7,036 bases of DNA from an uncultured Sulfitobacter sp. (GTDB taxonomy: Bacteria; Pseudomonadota; Alphaproteobacteria; Rhodobacterales; Rhodobacteraceae): the NCBI GenBank assembly GCA_937923365.1, contig CALAIJ010000172.1:1-7036 (forward strand), written 5' to 3'. Position numbers and translations under genes: made by a program. Positions 6,065 to 7,036 of this stretch are shown piece after piece (the first letter of the stretch is position 1; each line of letters starts with the position of its first letter). Under the pieces are notes generated by a model, which made no database searches, was not told where the DNA came from, and saw only the letters and a list, made by a program, of their open reading frames with translations.

Positions 6065-7036
6065 ACATCCGTCTCCTTTGGTTTGCGTTTGAGCATATCC
6101 ATCAGACCGCCGATGCCGTTTGGCGCAAAAAGTGTGACCAGCACAAAGCTGAGGCCAAGCAGGACAAGCCACCAGTCCACCCATTTGACCGTGTAAAACC
6201 CCAACGGCACGTCCGGCGCCTGCCCGCCTGTGAACCAACTTGAGACAAGGCTGACAAAAGCCGTTCCGATCACCGCGCCATAAAGTCTGCCACGCCCGCC
6301 AATTGCCACCCAGACGGCAAGGTATATCGACGCAATGGGGGCAACTTCGGCAGGGTTGATGATGCCCGCCTGCGGGTAATACAGCGCCCCTGCGATGCCT
6401 GAAATGCACGCGGTCAGGGTGAAGACCGCCAGTTTGTAGGTCTCGACTGAATAGCCCAGAAACCGCACCCGCGCTTCGTTGTCACGAATGCCTCGTATGA
6501 CGGAACCGAACTTGCCCGAGACCACCCAAGCCACCAGCAAGTAGCCAAGCCCAAGGGCCAGCGCCGAGGCCCAGAAGAACCACAGTGACACAACCGATTG
6601 CGGGGCGGTGACACCGGGCAGGTTTTGCAGCCCCGACAGGCCGTTGTTACCGCGCAAACCGCTTGCGTTCTGGAACAGATAGAGCGACAGCGCCAAGGTC
6701 ATGGCCTGTGTCAGGATTGACAGATACACGCCAGTGACACGGCTGCGGAACGCCAGCCAGCCGAAGACCAGCGCGAGGATGCCGGGGACCAGAACCACAA
6801 AGGCCAGTTGCAGCACCAGACTGTCCGCAAAGGCCCAGATCAGTGGGAATTCACTGCTTCCCACAACGCCAAATATCTGGTTGCCGATGCCCGCCGTGAT
6901 CTCTTCGGGTGTCGGGGGTAGCACCCCTTCGGACAGCGAATTGACGACGATCTGACGCGTGCGTTCATACATCAGCCACATGCCGATCATGTAGCCACCA
7001 AGACCAAAGAATGCGAAGTGGCCCAGCGACAGAATG
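6061..7036 (-). CDS. urtC: Urea ABC transporter permease UrtC (5' end off window)
   Basis: The 324 visible residues are the C-terminal part of a LivM-type permease, which with UrtB forms the membrane channel of the urea transporter. The frame is open to the right edge and begins ILSLGHFAFFGLGGYMIGMWLM, an early conserved segment, so perhaps 40-60 N-terminal residues are missing. Several hydrophobic helices are seen (about 60-95, 101-121, 148-173, 200-220, 232-267, 287-304). VPGILALVFGWLAFRSRVTGVYLS (83-106), RGNNGLSGL (128-136) and the cytosolic loop IRGIRDNEARVRFLGYSVETYK (180-201), which contacts the ATPases, are strongly UrtC-like. It ends in a short basic tail (KRKPKETDV), its TGA overlapping the urtD ATG. 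Urea uptake operons are commonly induced by nitrogen limitation, but the promoter lies outside the window, so regulation cannot be seen. Confidence 0.95.
   Translation of the reverse strand, partial: ILSLGHFAFFGLGGYMIGMWLMYERTRQIVVNSLSEGVLPPTPEEITAGIGNQIFGVVGSSEFPLIWAFADSLVLQLAFVVLVPGILALVFGWLAFRSRVTGVYLSILTQAMTLALSLYLFQNASGLRGNNGLSGLQNLPGVTAPQSVVSLWFFWASALALGLGYLLVAWVVSGKFGSVIRGIRDNEARVRFLGYSVETYKLAVFTLTACISGIAGALYYPQAGIINPAEVAPIASIYLAVWVAIGGRGRLYGAVIGTAFVSLVSSWFTGGQAPDVPLGFYTVKWVDWWLVLLGLSFVLVTLFAPNGIGGLMDMLKRKPKETDV
6073..6078 (-). promoter_or_regulatory. Ribosome binding site of urtD inside the end of urtC
   Basis: AAGGAG on the minus strand lies eight bases before the urtD ATG at 6064-6062, within the last codons of urtC. 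Together with the ATGA stop/start overlap it fixes the urtD start and points to coupled translation. Confidence 0.75.

Noticed and set aside
6065..6409. N-terminal extension of UrtD
   Set aside because: It is out-of-frame reading of urtC; the ATGA overlap and AAGGAG support the start at 6064.

Overview
The window looks like an ordinary stretch of chromosome from an alphaproteobacterium, most likely of the Roseobacter/Rhodobacteraceae type. This rests on the GC-rich coding sequence, the gene complement and the protein styles recalled from that group (a 2-hydroxyacid dehydrogenase ending in a DGHRPPDQVVP-like tail, an SH3-type secreted protein, a BON-MscS fusion, a UrtCDE block). No species can be named from sequence reading alone.

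Layout. Positions 1-184 (minus) hold the N-terminus of a secreted protein that runs off the left edge, possibly a gamma-glutamyltransferase. A gap with two small hairpins follows. Positions 299-1285 (minus) encode a D-2-hydroxyacid dehydrogenase of the glyoxylate/hydroxypyruvate reductase type. A divergent intergenic region (1286-1401) separates it from three plus-strand genes: a secreted two-repeat SH3-like protein (1402-1911), a zinc-free medium-chain quinone-reductase-like oxidoreductase (1977-2963) and an MscS-family mechanosensitive channel with an N-terminal BON domain (3026-4345). tRNA-Gln(TTG) follows at 4406-4480 on the plus strand, with a plausible promoter just upstream.

From 4625 to the right edge the minus strand carries the 3' half of a urea/short-chain amide ABC transporter operon: urtC (permease, N-terminus off the window), urtD and urtE (the two ATPases). 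These are tightly packed, with an ATGA overlap and a 3-nt gap. They supply one membrane subunit and both nucleotide-binding subunits of UrtABCDE. urtA, urtB and any urease genes are not visible, and the cluster ends at urtE facing the tRNA.

I see no mobile element, CRISPR array, prophage gene or clear novel system. The points most worth a second look are: a set of interleaved inverted repeats around and after tRNA-Gln that could form alternative RNA structures; a dehydrogenase in which the usual catalytic glutamate position reads as glycine; and the BON-MscS fusion with its charged C-terminal tail.
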